Shown: positions 52,881-64,000 of the stretch, piece by piece
Position numbering within the stretch: position 1 is the first letter of the stretch
Layout: each line of letters starts with the position of its first letter
Source: Daedaleopsis sinensis
Lineage: Eukaryota > Basidiomycota > Agaricomycetes > Polyporales > Polyporaceae
Direction: 5' to 3'
Assembly (NCBI GenBank): GCA_033807695.1
Contig: CM066307.1
Coordinates: 3,658,001 to 3,722,000, forward strand
DNA length: 64,000 nucleotides
Program-made: the position numbers and the translations under genes
Notes under the pieces: generated by a model
Databases searched by the model: none
The model's input: only the letters and a program-made list of their open reading frames with translations
Told to the model about the DNA's origin: nothing

Positions 52881-54582
52881 ATGTCCGCTGGCAGGCTGCA
52901 AACGCTCCATGACGACGTGCTCGTGCAGATTTTCGAGGAATTACGCCCGAGGAGGAGCCTGCGGTCACTATCCGAAACGTGTCGCTGGCTTCGCAGAGCC
53001 ACCACCCCTACTCTTTTCAGGGCGTGCGCTCAGGAGATCACCAGCAGATATGAATTCGCATCTCGGTTCATCACCCGCGACTTTTGGCCTCACGTCAGGT
53101 AATTATACTTCAATCATCGCCCACATACGTGCACGACTGACTATTCCGCAGGTCATTGAAACTTGTCTGCTACTGTCACGACAGCGACCAGACGCGTACT
53201 GTCAACTTCGACGTGGCTGAGAAACCCGGTATCGAGCGCGATGTCGTGTGCGCAGCATACCGCCATCCGCTCATCGAGGAAGCTCTCCGAGGCATGCCCC
53301 ACCTATCGAAACTATCCTTATGCATGCGCGGAGTACACAACCACGGACATGGAATCTCATCGCACCTCGTCTCTGTCGCTCTGTCTCTGCCGCAATTGCG
53401 CTCATTGGATCTCGGGCATATGTATTGCTCCCCGAAACTGCCGGAGGGCGAGCTAGATCACCCTCATTACCCGACTTCGACATCTCTCTCAGTATTCAAA
53501 TACACACTCTTCGATGATCGCCGTCCGTGGAAGCTCCCGGATGAAGAGAAGTCCCTGGACCTTCTCGTGCGCGCTGTGTGCGGCTCTCTCGAAACGCTGT
53601 GGCTACCGACAGAGCCCGCGCCCATTCTGACTATCTCGCTTCTGCAATGGCCACGGCTCCGCGTACTCAGGCTTTACGGAGAGCGATGGACCACTCCGAA
53701 CACTCCTATCATCACTCTATTTTCGAACCTACCCGACCTCCGGGAGTTAATCCTCAATCTAGTGGAACCCGTAGGAATCGATGCGCGGGCAGTCTGGCCT
53801 CCCGGTACCAAAGCCTCGTTCCCATGGCCGTTACTCGAGCGTCTGTCTCTCTCACACCCAACTGCAAACGACATGATCTACGCTCATCTACCGCCGACCC
53901 TCCGATCACTCTCGCTACGCCCTTGGCAACACCGGTGCATGCAGCTGAAAGCTGCGCGGCGATTCAAAGAGCGTCACCTTAGACCCGCTTTCCCGCTTGC
54001 CGATCCGTCGACTATCACGCGTATACTTCGAGAAATCCGCAAGTCGAACATCACTGAACTCGAGATCGAGTACCAGGTCAACGAGGGTGAGCAGCATGAG
54101 CAGGATATGCTACACACAATGGTCGCGCAGCTTCCCCATCTCACCTCTGTCGAACTCCATCGCTGTCGCAGCACGGTGCGCAGGGATGTTCCAGTGGTAA
54201 GGTGTACTCTCCCGTCGCTTCGCGCTTTCTTGCTAACATCATACAATAGCGTGATATAGCTCGGGCATTGCAGCCTCTTACGAGCCTCCGCGTCGCGAAG
54301 TTGAACTTCGAATTCCCGGAATGCTCCTTATCACGAAACCTCTATGCCGGTTACTCGAAGGAGACAGAACTGCAAGCTCTAAAGACGGCTACGGTTAACG
54401 CTACTGCCTTTATCCAGGAGTGTTCCTCGTCGTTGCAGGAAGTTTGGATGCTCGTGAACAACGAATACTGGCTTGGCCCGTGGTGGGTTGTCCACAAGAT
54501 TACTCGAAATGTTCGAGACTCGCAGCGACTTGAAGAGGTAGAGGTGGTATGCTGTGATAAATTCAAGGGATATGTGACATAG
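52881..54582 (+). CDS. F-box/LRR-type protein
   Basis: The ATG at 52881 gives MSAGRLQTLHDDVLVQIFEE, a clear F-box, with LSETCRWLRRATTPTLFRAC. The first intron is 53099-53151 (GTAATT...CCGCAG), after WPHVR. The second exon (53152-54196) carries LRR-like blocks: MPHLSKLSLCMRGVHNHGHG, LSLPQLRSLDLGHMY, LLVRAVCGSLETLWLP, QWPRLRVLRLYGERWTTPNT, FPWPLLERLSLSHPTANDMI and ITELEIEYQVNEGEQ. The second intron is 54197-54249 (GTAAGG...AATAG). The last exon RDIARALQPLTSLRVAKLNF ends at 54582. All frames join in phase and nothing is broken. This is the best-preserved member of the local F-box group and is most similar to the gene at 40062-41724. Confidence 0.82.
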
Positions 54583-55412
54583 CGCTGATCTATCACGATA
54601 TATCGAACGTTCGTGACACTGAATCGTCTCGTTGTATGGCATTGTTAGCATTATGTACAGCAGAGTTGGACACAACTGTTAGGCTGTCAGAACATGATCG
54701 TAGCTTTCGCGATTGAGCACAACAACTTCAATTTCTGCATTATCGTAACACTGCCGGTCACCTATTTCCCAGTCGCAGCACGTGGCTCCATCCATTTCGA
54801 AGCTACTCACAGATAAGAAAGCGCGCGCAAGAACGGCTTAAATACGTGAGCAGTGAGTACGGGGTCACCTATAGTACGCATTTACTGACCGTTTATCACT
54901 TTCTGCAGCGTCAGTGGATGCCACATGAACGACTCCCGGGTCGACTCGGATCACTGGCAGCCTGCGTGAGCGCATATTGTTGCTCACTGAATATGATATT
55001 GAGCGTTGAGATTTGAGATGTCAGCCGGAGCGTCGTCCCTATAATTGACTCGGCCACGGGAAGGCCCCCGTATTAAAGCCAATACTGTTCAAGACCGGGT
55101 CGACCGAGGCCGCGTGGGACGGCAGGGTTCGCACCGTGCGTATAGTAGCCTGCTCGTATCAGTATTGGTAAATTTGCTAAAGAGCCGGCTTATTGACAGC
55201 GACCGGCGTCACTTGTCCATATTTACATGTCCACTTGGATCTTTCCGAGTCCGACATCGTTTTCTGGGCGGACCCACGGTCTTCCCTCCACCTTTACTTC
55301 CACCTCCACCGACTCGTCCTACACGCTCCTTCTGTTCTCTTGTACGCACTTGGTCTCCCTCATCATCTCTTGCACTCTGGTTCCCACTGCTCACTAATCC
55401 GCCTTATCCACG
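54583..55412. other. Intergenic with promoter of the oxidase gene
   Basis: There is no gene. The last 170 nt before 55413 are pyrimidine-rich (CTCCACCTTTACTTCC words), as is usual just upstream of fungal start codons. Confidence 0.4.
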
Positions 55413-57852
55413 ATGATCAAACGCCAGCTCTTATCGCTAGCAGTCTTTCTCGGAGCAGCCTCAATCGCACTCGCCCTACAACACAAGGCCGGCTCCTTTG
55501 AGGATGGCGGCCACACATCAGTTAGCGCCATGATGGTCCGTCACTATTCCTGCACTGCGCGCACCCGCCTTACGTGTTCCCCCTCCTCGTGTGATTAGAT
55601 GTTCTTGGGGAACACCGAGAAGGTATACATCCTCGACAAGTCCGAGGCAAACGCAGTCAAGTTTAACAATTATCCTGCAATGGGTGCCGTCTACGACATT
55701 GCCACCCGCCAGTCGACCCCCATGGGCGTAGTCACCAACGTCTTCTGCGCGTCTGGCATGCACCTCCCCAACGGCTCCTTCGTCACCTTTGGTGGAAATG
55801 GCGCCGTCGGCCCGGGTGGCCATAACGGGGATGTCGCGGACAATCCCTATACCTCGCAGTTCGATACCACGTTCGGTGACGCCGACGGGACCACCGCTAT
55901 CCGCATCCTGGCCCCGTGCACGGACGCAGACGACTTCTCGTCAAGTCAGTGCCAATGGTTCGATAATCCAGCCGTTCTTCGCATGCAGAAGCAGCGCTGG
56001 TACTCGGCTGCCGAGCCCATGGGCGACGGCACGATAGTCATCATCGGTGGCTTCTCCAATGGTGGTTATATCAACCGCGCATACCCCAACGTGGACCCGG
56101 AGAATGAGAATGGTGCCGCCCAGCCCACGTACGAGTTCTTCCCAAGCAACGGCCAGGATGCGCAGGTGATGAACTTCATGATCAAGACGTCTGGACTCAA
56201 CGCGTACGCGCACACCTTCCTGATGCCTTCCGGAAAGATGTTCGTGCAGGCCAACTACTCTACCAGTGAGCTCTTCATTTCTCGATCCTTGTCGTGTACG
56301 GTTCTCACTGCATCGCCCGTCAGCGCTCTGGGATCCTCTCACCAATGTCGAGCAGGACCTACCTGACATGCCGGATCAGATCGTTCGCGTCTACCCCGCA
56401 TCTGGCGCTGTCGCAATGCTCCCGCTGACCCCCGACAACGGCTACAATCCGACCGTCCTGTTCTGCGGCGGAACCCACATGGACGACTTCCAGTGGGGTA
56501 ACTACTCATGGCCGTTCGCCGACACCTGGACCATCCCCGCCTCGAACAAGTGCCACAGCATCACCCCAGAGCCCACCGACGGCTCTGCCGTCGACTACGT
56601 CGAGGACGACGACATGCCAGAGGGCCGTACCATGGGCCAGTTCATCGCTCTCCCCGACCTCACCCTCCTCGTCGTGAACGGCGGCCAGAACGGCACTGCT
56701 GGCTACTCCGACCGGACGCTCAATAACCTCCAACTGCCTTTCGGCGCATCGCTTGCGGCAGAGCCGGTTGGGCGCCCCGCGATCTACAATCCCCGCGCGG
56801 CGAAGGGCCAGCGCTGGTCGTTCGACGGATTCGACACCTCGCCCATCCCCCGTCTGTACCACTCGTCCGCCATCCTGCTCCCGGACGCGTCCGTCCTCGT
56901 CGCCGGCTCGAACCCGAACCTCGACGTGAACCTGAATGTCCCCTATCCGACGACCTACCAGGCGGAGGTGTTCTACCCGTCGTACTTCTCCGCCGCCACC
57001 CGCCCGACGTTCAGCGGGGCTCCGACGACGCTCACGTACGGCGGGGACGCGTTTGACCTGACCGTCCCCGCCTCGGCGTACGGCGGCTCCGCGAACGACG
57101 CTGCCGACAACACGATCGTCACCCTCATCCGCGGGGGCTGGACCACGCACGCGATGAACATGGGCCAGCGCGCCATGCAGCTCAAGAACTCGTACACCGT
57201 GAACTCAGACGGGGCGATCACCCTCCACGTCGCGCAGCTGCCCCCGAACGCGAACCTCTTCCAGCCCGGGCCTGCCCTCCTGTTCGTCGTCGTGAACGGG
57301 GTCCCGAGCAACGGCTCCTGGGTTACCGTCGGCTCTGGGAACATCGAGAAGCAGCCGACCCTCCCCGCGGCGACGCTCCCTGCAAACGTCCGTGTCGACG
57401 GCGCAAGCGGCAGCGGGACCAGCAGCGGCAGCGACAGCACCACGAGCCCGAGCGGCAGCGGTGGATCGAAGAACACGGCCGCCATCGTCGGCGGGATCGT
57501 CGCGGCCGTCGCAGCCGTCGGCATCCTCGGTGCGGTCTTTGGCATCTGCATCGCGCGGCGCCGACGCGCGGCCGCGCATCAGGCGGCGACGCTCGCGTAC
57601 CCCATGAGCGCCGCGCCGGGTCCTCGTGCTGTGGGCGGCGGCGGCGGTCTGAGAAGTTCTGACTCGAGTGCGTTTGTGCCGCTGTCGCAGGGGAATGAGA
57701 GCGCGACCTGGGGCCCGGGCTCAAGCATGACGCACCTCAACTCGCCGAGCACACCGTACTTGGACGACCCGCGGAGTCGGAGTGGGGAGTTCGACGCCTA
57801 TCAGCAGAACGCGCCGAGGATGAGCACGAACGCGGCGCGCGGACCGTATTGA
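55413..57852 (+). CDS. Copper radical oxidase (glyoxal oxidase-like, AA5_1), membrane-anchored
   Basis: Copper radical oxidases oxidise aldehydes or alcohols to acids or aldehydes with O2, yielding H2O2 that feeds lignin peroxidases. The ATG at 55413 begins a signal peptide (MIKRQLLSLAVFLGAASIAL). Introns are 55536-55598 and 56266-56323; both join in phase. Active-site residues are visible. The radical-site Cys lies in VFCASGMHLPNGS near 55745, and the Tyr in KQRWYSAAEPMGDGT near 55995. The Tyr-His pair is in PRLYHSSAILLPDAS near 56855, and the His in RGGWTTHAMNMGQR near 57130. After the catalytic part comes a Ser/Gly/Thr linker, then a hydrophobic segment (IVGGIVAAVAAVGILGAVFG, near 57485-57545), a stop-transfer RRRR and a cytoplasmic tail of about 90 residues. 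Most glyoxal oxidases are simply secreted, so the membrane anchor points to a cell-surface form. The frame is complete. Strong GC3 bias suggests good expression. Confidence 0.93.
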
Positions 57853-60690
57853 GGAGGGGATGTCGTAGTTGATGGCGATATCTTGGCGCATGGACCTTGG
57901 CTTTCTCTTCGGGCCTTACTAAATAAGTACTATGTACCGAACTCTGTCTTTCCTGTTCTGCTACGATCTATCGCACTCGCCGCTCGCTCATCCGTGCCGG
58001 CCGCGTTTCCGAGGCGTCTTTGACATGGACACGGACCACCGCCCTGTGTAGCTGGAACACAAGGGCACGGACACGGACACGGACACGGACATGGACAGAC
58101 GGACCACACTAGCGTACACTCTCGGCCCCCCCTTGTCGTTGTACAGCTCGCGGACTATCTACCTTCCTCGCGAACGCCAGAAGCCGAACGTTTCTCCTGC
58201 TCCTTCCCCCGTGCAGGACCTTAACCGTGTCCAGTCTCCGTTGTGCACGTCCATCCGACACACGAGAAAGGAAGAAAGCTTCGCACACGGTCATCGCAAT
58301 CGCAATCGTAATCATGAAACAAGGATTTAAAGATAATGAAATCAGAATACATACACCTCGACCGATCCCATGCAAATAGCACTAACTCAGTATCTACGCG
58401 GTACATCACGGTGGTGGATCCGAGTGTCACTGGGACTGCGGCGCGAAGAGGCGCACAGTCGAAACTTGGAAGTGTGCCAGTCCTCAGTACTCATCGCACA
58501 CGTGCACGGGAGTTCAAGGCAGCACTCGACTCCCGTCCCAAGACCCTCCGACTCAGCCGCGGACCCGACCCGACTCGGACTCGACTCGGATGCAGACGCG
58601 GAGTCGCAGAGTTGGGCCGAAAGTAAGCAGTCGGACGCGGACGCCGAGTCAGCGCGCGATGAGCACAGGAGGGTGGGATTCGAAGCAGCTCGGAGTTCCG
58701 CGTGTGTGTTCTCCTTTTCTCCTTTTCTCTGCCCGGTCATCCAACGCAGAGGCCAAGACGTAACTGGATTAACCCGATAGGAGCGAGAGGACTGTCGCTG
58801 TGCGCGAGCGCGAGCTCGTGTTCTCCCACTTGCCTTGAACCGGTCGGCGGTCAGTGTCAGTCCAGAGCAAGTCCGTCGTAGCGTGCCAGAGGTAACGGAG
58901 CAGGGTATAGAGCTGAAGGCCCAAGGGTCGTTTGATGCGAGGATCCAATCGCTCGTCAGGCTCGGCGGTGTAATAGCTGATACCGCCCAGTTTGTCCGCA
59001 GTGGCCTAGTTAGGAGCAACGGCTAGAGCAGATGCGACCGATCAAGACTAGCGCGTCGACGTTGTGTCGGTCTCACGATGACATACCGACAGTGCACCAG
59101 TCAGCGAGAGTCCAGCGTTGCGACTTGGGAGAGCAGTCATGCGAGCCCCCACGGACGGCGGCTAGTGGTGAGACGGCAGCCCGCGAGAACGCGCAGCTGT
59201 TCGAGGACTCTGATTGTAGTGTGGCTGCGGGAAGAGACCGGTCCCTGCTGCAGTTGCCGAGCGAGCGAGAGTCTACCACTGCCAGGGCCCAGGATACGTA
59301 CGTACGTACATCGGGCTCGTGGGCGGCGACGAAGCCTGAGAAAGTGGGTCCAGTAGCCGGTGGTACGGGCCACGGCACGCATCCGAGTCTGCGGGTCCGC
59401 GAGGTCTATGTATTTCTGCCGACGGGAGCGGTGTGCCTTGCGTCCTGGAGCCTGCGTGCACTCGTAGTCGTGCCCCGTGGATCCACCGCGCTTCCTCAGG
59501 CCTCAGAGCCGAACCGTGAACGACACCGCCGTGCCATGCGCTTGATCACGAGTGGGGGGAACGCCGGAGAACGAGAGAGAGCGGCCGACGTACCTCCGAG
59601 CCCTAGGAACCTGATATCGACGCGGTAAGCACCAACCGTGGCTGAGGCCTGAGGTCGGGGTGGGGGCCTCGAGGGGGGCGCGGCAGGGGCACGCAACATT
59701 GTCTCTGACTTTGCCTCTTTATAGACCGACAGGAGGGCCCCCGAAAATAGACTAGCGGGCATCTCGACAAGATGCAGATCTTTCTTCCGGGTTCGGAGGT
59801 GTTGAGTATGGTGGGGCGCTGCGGCGCGCCGATACACATCGGTCGATCAATGCCAGATGGAGGGTACTGCGCGCGGGTATCAACGCTGAATGAGACCGCG
59901 AGGGACCCCTGAAGGATTTCACCGCTGCGGACTCGGAGGAGCCGCGCATGAGCACAATATTGTCTCGTACGGTCAAGGAAAAGATGACTTAAGTAATCTG
60001 GTCTGGAGAAACAGTGTCTCCTATGAATTTGTGGTGTTGTGCAGATAATTCAGATATGAGCGAGGGGCTGAAAGGAGTAAGCATAAGCGTAAGAGGGCAG
60101 TGTTTCACGCGCGGTTATGTGTAGCGCTTGCCTGTTCTAGCCGGATGGTGGAGATGTGGCTTGCCGAATGTCGGGCGCAGATCTTTCGCGCGATTTCCCC
60201 TCAGGCCCTCGCGCGCATGTTTGCGAGCAGTTATCGGTGCTATTCGCAGGAGAGTCGTGTGCTGGCTTCATGAGAAAGATACTGAGAACATAGAGGAGAG
60301 GAGAGTAGACGCGGAGGTGGTCCGTGCGCCGGGCGAGAGTCACGTGGAGCTTAGGGCCGGTCTTTGCACGCTTACGTGAGGTGGTACGTGGCGTGGAGGG
60401 AGATTGACATGGAAATGCTTGCGTCTGCCCCATTGTCGGAACGAGCATCATCGATATCCGATCTCTCGTTGACAGTCTAATTCGTCCGCTTCCGTCTCCA
60501 TCCTCTCGGCCCTTCCGTGCCATCCCACTCGTCGCCCAATATATCCAACGTAAACTCTCTTCCCTCGCCCGCTTCTGTCCCAGGCTCACCATGTCCTCTT
60601 CTTTCCAGCGTGTGTCCCCGCCCCTGCACCCGCCCCCGCCGACGCCCCCGCCCTCTCCGACGACGAGCACGCCCCGATACCCAACGTCCT
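57853..60690. other. Gene-poor stretch, no gene supported
   Basis: Open frames on both strands (for example 58387-59019 minus and 59032-59628 plus) lack domains and introns and overlap each other. They look like chance frames in GC-rich DNA. A short ACGGAC hexamer repeat lies at about 58064-58092. The last 150 nt, pyrimidine-rich with TATATCC near 60540, probably hold the promoter of the next gene. Confidence 0.45.
58064..58092 (+). repeat. ACGGAC hexanucleotide microsatellite
   Basis: There are about five units of CGGACA in a row after GGGCACGGACACGG. Confidence 0.8.
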
Positions 60691-63309
60691 CCCATGGCGC
60701 TCATCGTCCACACAACGCCTGCCGACGGCCCCAGGCGCTCCTCCCGCATCCGCGTGCGCCGCCAGTCGAACCTTGCCCGTTCCTCCTGCCTCCTTACCCA
60801 CACACACCCTGCCGTAAGTCCCCACCTCGTCCCCCGCAGCCTCTCCCGAGATCCCACCGCCCCGTCCGTTAAGGATATCCGCGCGGCCCCTGCCGCCCCC
60901 AAATCCGGCTTCCATCCTTCCACCTCCCAGCGCAAGCGTTCGCCCCACAACGCCCGCACCCGTGCGAGCAGCACCCCTGCTTCCTCTTCTAGACCTAGGC
61001 CTCATTCCAAGAAGAGCCCGTCTGTCCCAGAGCCTTCCGTGTTGGCAGGCAGAAAGAGGAAGCGGTCGCCCGCCACAGATGAGCCCGCATATGAACTCGT
61101 CTCCGCCCACGAGCGCGCGGCATCCGACGAAGAGGCTCAGACCCCGAGACAGCTTCGGTATGCGAAGCGACAGCGGCTGCTCGTCTCCCGGGCCGGCAAC
61201 CTCGCGACCTCCCCGGCCGGCTCAGCAGTCAGGATGGGGGAACGTGTGTTGCAGCGTGCAAGCACCGTGAGTCCGCCCGGTATATCCGCTTCTTCTTCGT
61301 TTGACAGGCGTTCCGTATGCAGGAGGGCCGTCTTCTCTCGCCGCAGTCCCCGGCTAACACCGCGTACACCCAACCTGAGACGTGCAATGTCTGTAAGGAT
61401 ATCGTCGTCCCTGATACCCCGTGCCCACAAGAGCGTGTGCGAGTCGACCGTTCGCCGACTCCTCGCCCTCCCTTCGAGGCCGCGTTGAAATCTGAACCGC
61501 CTGCATCGGCTCTTACTACGGACCCGCCTGCGCCTGTAGACACCCAAGACCAATCTCCAACGATTACTCCTCTCCGTAGACTCCCGCTGCCTCCCCGAGA
61601 CCGCAGACCGGACATGACCGACCAGGGCGTGTGGAAGACCGCATGCCAGGAGCGAGTCGAATACCTGTACGTTGCATTCTATTCTCCCACGTCCGTCCCC
61701 AGTTCGTGCAGCCCTTACGGCACCGGCTTCCTGCCCCTGTTCCTGCTCGTTAATGCCACACGAACGCCCTCATGCTGACCACTTACGTCCATCTTACAGG
61801 AAAGACGTCTACCGCGAAGTTTTTGAGGCTGTGCTCCGTGCGGAAGCGCTCACTGCGCAACGTTCCTCCGAAGCGCCAACGAGCACAGCCACAGCCACAG
61901 ACGCCCCCCTACCAGGCAAGCAGGCCGAGTTCAAGCTCTACACGCCGTCGACGTGCACACAGGCCCACACAGATGCGGACGGCGACACCGACATGGACGT
62001 CGGCTACTCGAGCGACTGGGACTCGGATGAGGACGAAGACGACGACGACGACGACGACCTGCTCATGGACACCGACACCGACGGCACCCTGCCGACCTAC
62101 GACGCCGTCATCGCGCTCGACGGCCAAGCTACCGCCACGACCGCCACGAAGCTTCCCCGCCTCGCGTCCATCCGCGTGTACGCGCTCGAGGCGGTCCCCG
62201 AGCAGACCGCGCGGAACGGGGTGCCGTTCATGGGCCGCGGGACCCCCGTCGACCGTCAGCGGCGCGCGGACTGGGCCGCGCCGCGCCCGTGTTTCGCCAG
62301 CTTCTCCCCAGAGCCCCAGGCGTGGACGGCCCCGGCGTCGGCGCAGTTCTTTGCGCCCGCCCCGCACCTCGCGTTCTCCGCATCGATGCACGGCGATGCG
62401 GGGGTGTACGAGATGGAGATGTCCGAGCGTGCGTGTGCGTACGTGCAAGTGGACGCCGCCGAGCCGCCGTGCATGCCGTGGCTCGACCCCGCGCTGCGCG
62501 CCGAGAGTGCGTCCCCATCCCAGTCGCCGTCCCCCGTGCCAGGGCCAGTGCCGTCGTCGGGCGTCGGCATCGTGTCCCCGACTCTCCCGTCGTTCGCGCC
62601 GCCGCCCTACTCGTCTGTCCCGCTGTCCCACGATATCCCCAGCGCGAGCCCCGAGCTCCTCTCGCCCTCGCTTTCCTCATCGTCATCATCGTTGTCGTCT
62701 GCCGGATCGGATGCCTCCGCGTCGCCGAGCCCGACGGGCTGCGCGTGGCACGCGACGTTCCTCCAGTGCCTGCAGTCCCCCGGCTGCGCGCCGTTCTTCG
62801 CGCCCGAGCCGTCGCTCTCCCCCGTGCCCGCTCCCGTCTCGACACCGACGCCTCTGTACGCCGTCCCGCCCGTCCCCGTTTCTGTCCCCATCCCCGTCCC
62901 TGAGCCTGGTCATGAGTCGCCGCACGTGCTGGTGCTGACGCCGTTCATCGGGCCCGCGCCGCTCTTTGCGTCCGAGCCCGAGCCCGAGCCCGCGTCCGCC
63001 CCCGCCCCCGTCTCGACATCGACGCCTCTGTACGCCGTCCCCATCCCCGCCCCCGACCCCGAAATCGTCTCAGGGCGTACGTCGCCCGTGCTGGTGTTGA
63101 CGCCGTTCATCGGGCCCGCCCCGCCGCAGCTCCCGCCGTACGCCCCGCACCTCAACGCCCACACGACAAGCATGGGTGGTGTCGGAGTCGGAGTCGGAGT
63201 GGGGGCGATGGGGACGGGGATGGGGATGTTCCCGAACCAGGAGCTCGCGCAGTTCGTGCGCTCGCACTTCGTCCCTGGGTCCGTCACGCTCGGGCATGCG
63301 CTCGGGTAG
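60691..63309 (+). CDS. Hypothetical Pro/Ser-rich protein, three exons
   Basis: The likely start is the ATG at 60691 (MALIVHTTPADGPRRSSRIR). Earlier in-frame ATG codons exist at 60517, so the true start is open. A basic, disordered N-terminal part with KRKRSPATDEPAYELVSAHE precedes an intron at about 61270-61307 (GTGAGT...TGACAG). The second exon has a CNVCKDIVVPDTPC cluster and ends DMTDQGVWKTACQERVEYL. An intron at about 61669-61799 (GTACGT...TTACAG) joins KDVYREVFEAVLRAEALTAQ, an Asp-rich stretch (DSDEDEDDDDDDDL), ALEAVPEQTARNGVPFMG and WLDPALRAESASP. A long Pro/Ser/Val-rich tail repeats VLVLTPFIGPAPL and SVPIPVPEPG. The stop is at 63309. I know no function. A broken inverted copy of the central part lies at 49600-49930, so the locus has been duplicated locally. 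Confidence 0.65.
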
Positions 63310-64000
63310 GTCCCGCCGCAGAGCTCGGGGTGCTTTCCGCCGTTGCTCGACTGTTGCTTTGCTTTCTACATACGTGCGCATCTGCTCTCGCGGCGCGTCG
63401 TCGTGCCACTCACTATATCCCCACGTCCTCGCCTCCTTTGCTTCGCGGCCCGCCTTACGACGGACATCGGCCCACCAGCGCATCACGGCACGACTGCCCC
63501 GCAGGCCTCAGACAGCTCTTGCATACCGCTACCGCTACCGTACTTTCACGTCTCCTCGCTCTGTACATACACTGCTCCTCTCCTGCTTAAGTTCTGGCTG
63601 TACCATCTGTATCAAATACCCCCGTCCCCGGCTGCGCGCCTGCATATCCCAATATCACTTCTCTGCTGCTCTCGATACTGTTCAGGCGTGCGTGCGTGCG
63701 GGTGTGTTTGTGCATGGCTGGTGGTAGGTAGTGTGGCGGCGGTGGCGGTGGCGGCTGTATGTGTTTGTAGTCGCGGACTCCTGCTGAGTCGCAGTCGAAG
63801 GTTTGGTAACCGTCTCGTCGTCCGTGGACCAGTCGAGTCCGACGTCCAGAGCCCGCCGTGACCTCGCGCCGAACAATTGCGGCGAGAATCTTAGGTGAGT
63901 GAGTCCCCCAATGCGTTCGACTCTGTTCTAACCCCATTCGAGTCACAGAAACGACCGCCGTGCAGGCTGCAGCAACCAACCGCTTCGGCGTGGCTACTCG
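63310..64000. other. 3' flank of the last gene, nothing else seen
   Basis: The DNA is pyrimidine-rich after the stop, with no gene, repeat or RNA that I can support up to the window edge. Confidence 0.45.

Noticed and set aside
58387..59628. Genes in overlapping frames between the oxidase and the last gene
   Set aside because: The frames overlap on both strands, lack introns and domains, and sit in GC-rich DNA where chance frames are long.

Overview
The window looks like repeat-rich nuclear DNA of a mushroom-forming basidiomycete (Agaricomycetes). Genes have many short introns of roughly 45-70 nt with GT...AG ends. DNA transposons of the Plavaka and KDZ (Kyakuja-Dileera-Zisupton) types and copia and gypsy retrotransposons sit beside host-type genes: F-box/LRR proteins and a copper radical oxidase. 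I see no rRNA, no CRISPR and no bacterial operon logic. All exon structures are hand-read from splice motifs and reading frames and are approximate.

Layout. 1-601: 5' part of a hypothetical gene leaving the left edge. 858-6190 (minus): a nearly complete Plavaka transposase gene interrupted at 4183-5029 by an 847-bp hAT-like MITE (MITE-1 copy A). 6388-6989: a small putative spliced gene. 7674-19297: a Ty3/gypsy LTR retrotransposon (LTRs about 99% identical). It carries two younger insertions, a 2.57-kb element with inverted arms of about 0.93 kb (10508-13076) in gag and a second hAT-like MITE (15309-16117) in pol. 19298-21146: degraded repeat.

21147-39457 is a nest five levels deep. A foldback element of about 1 kb, with a tRNA-like segment in each arm, was hit by a copia element (21788-39062, target duplication GAGTG) that lacks reverse transcriptase. 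Its gag was hit by a 13.9-kb KDZ DNA transposon (22393-36270, target duplication GCAGACT) that carries a transposase gene and two cargo genes. The KDZ transposase was hit by a 1.4-kb gag-only LTR element (25704-27113, target duplication GTTCA), and a KDZ cargo gene was hit by the second copy of MITE-1 (31486-32332, target duplication TCTTGAGG).

The right third holds mostly host-type genes. Three F-box/LRR-type genes lie at 40062-41724, 44391-46027 and 52881-54582, and a weaker F-box-like locus at 42110-43860. There is an aspartic protease relic near 51.6-52.3 kb, a membrane-anchored copper radical oxidase at 55413-57852, and a proline-rich hypothetical gene at 60691-63309. A decayed inverted partial copy of that last gene lies at 49600-49930.

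The most interesting signal is MITE-1. Both copies lie inside genes. In both, the target-site duplication ends in G on the gene's sense strand, which creates a GTAAGG splice donor at the junction. The terminal inverted repeat supplies a TTCAG acceptor at the other end. Removing the element with these sites keeps both reading frames open, so it behaves on paper like an introner. The KDZ transposon with two cargo genes is the second system worth following.
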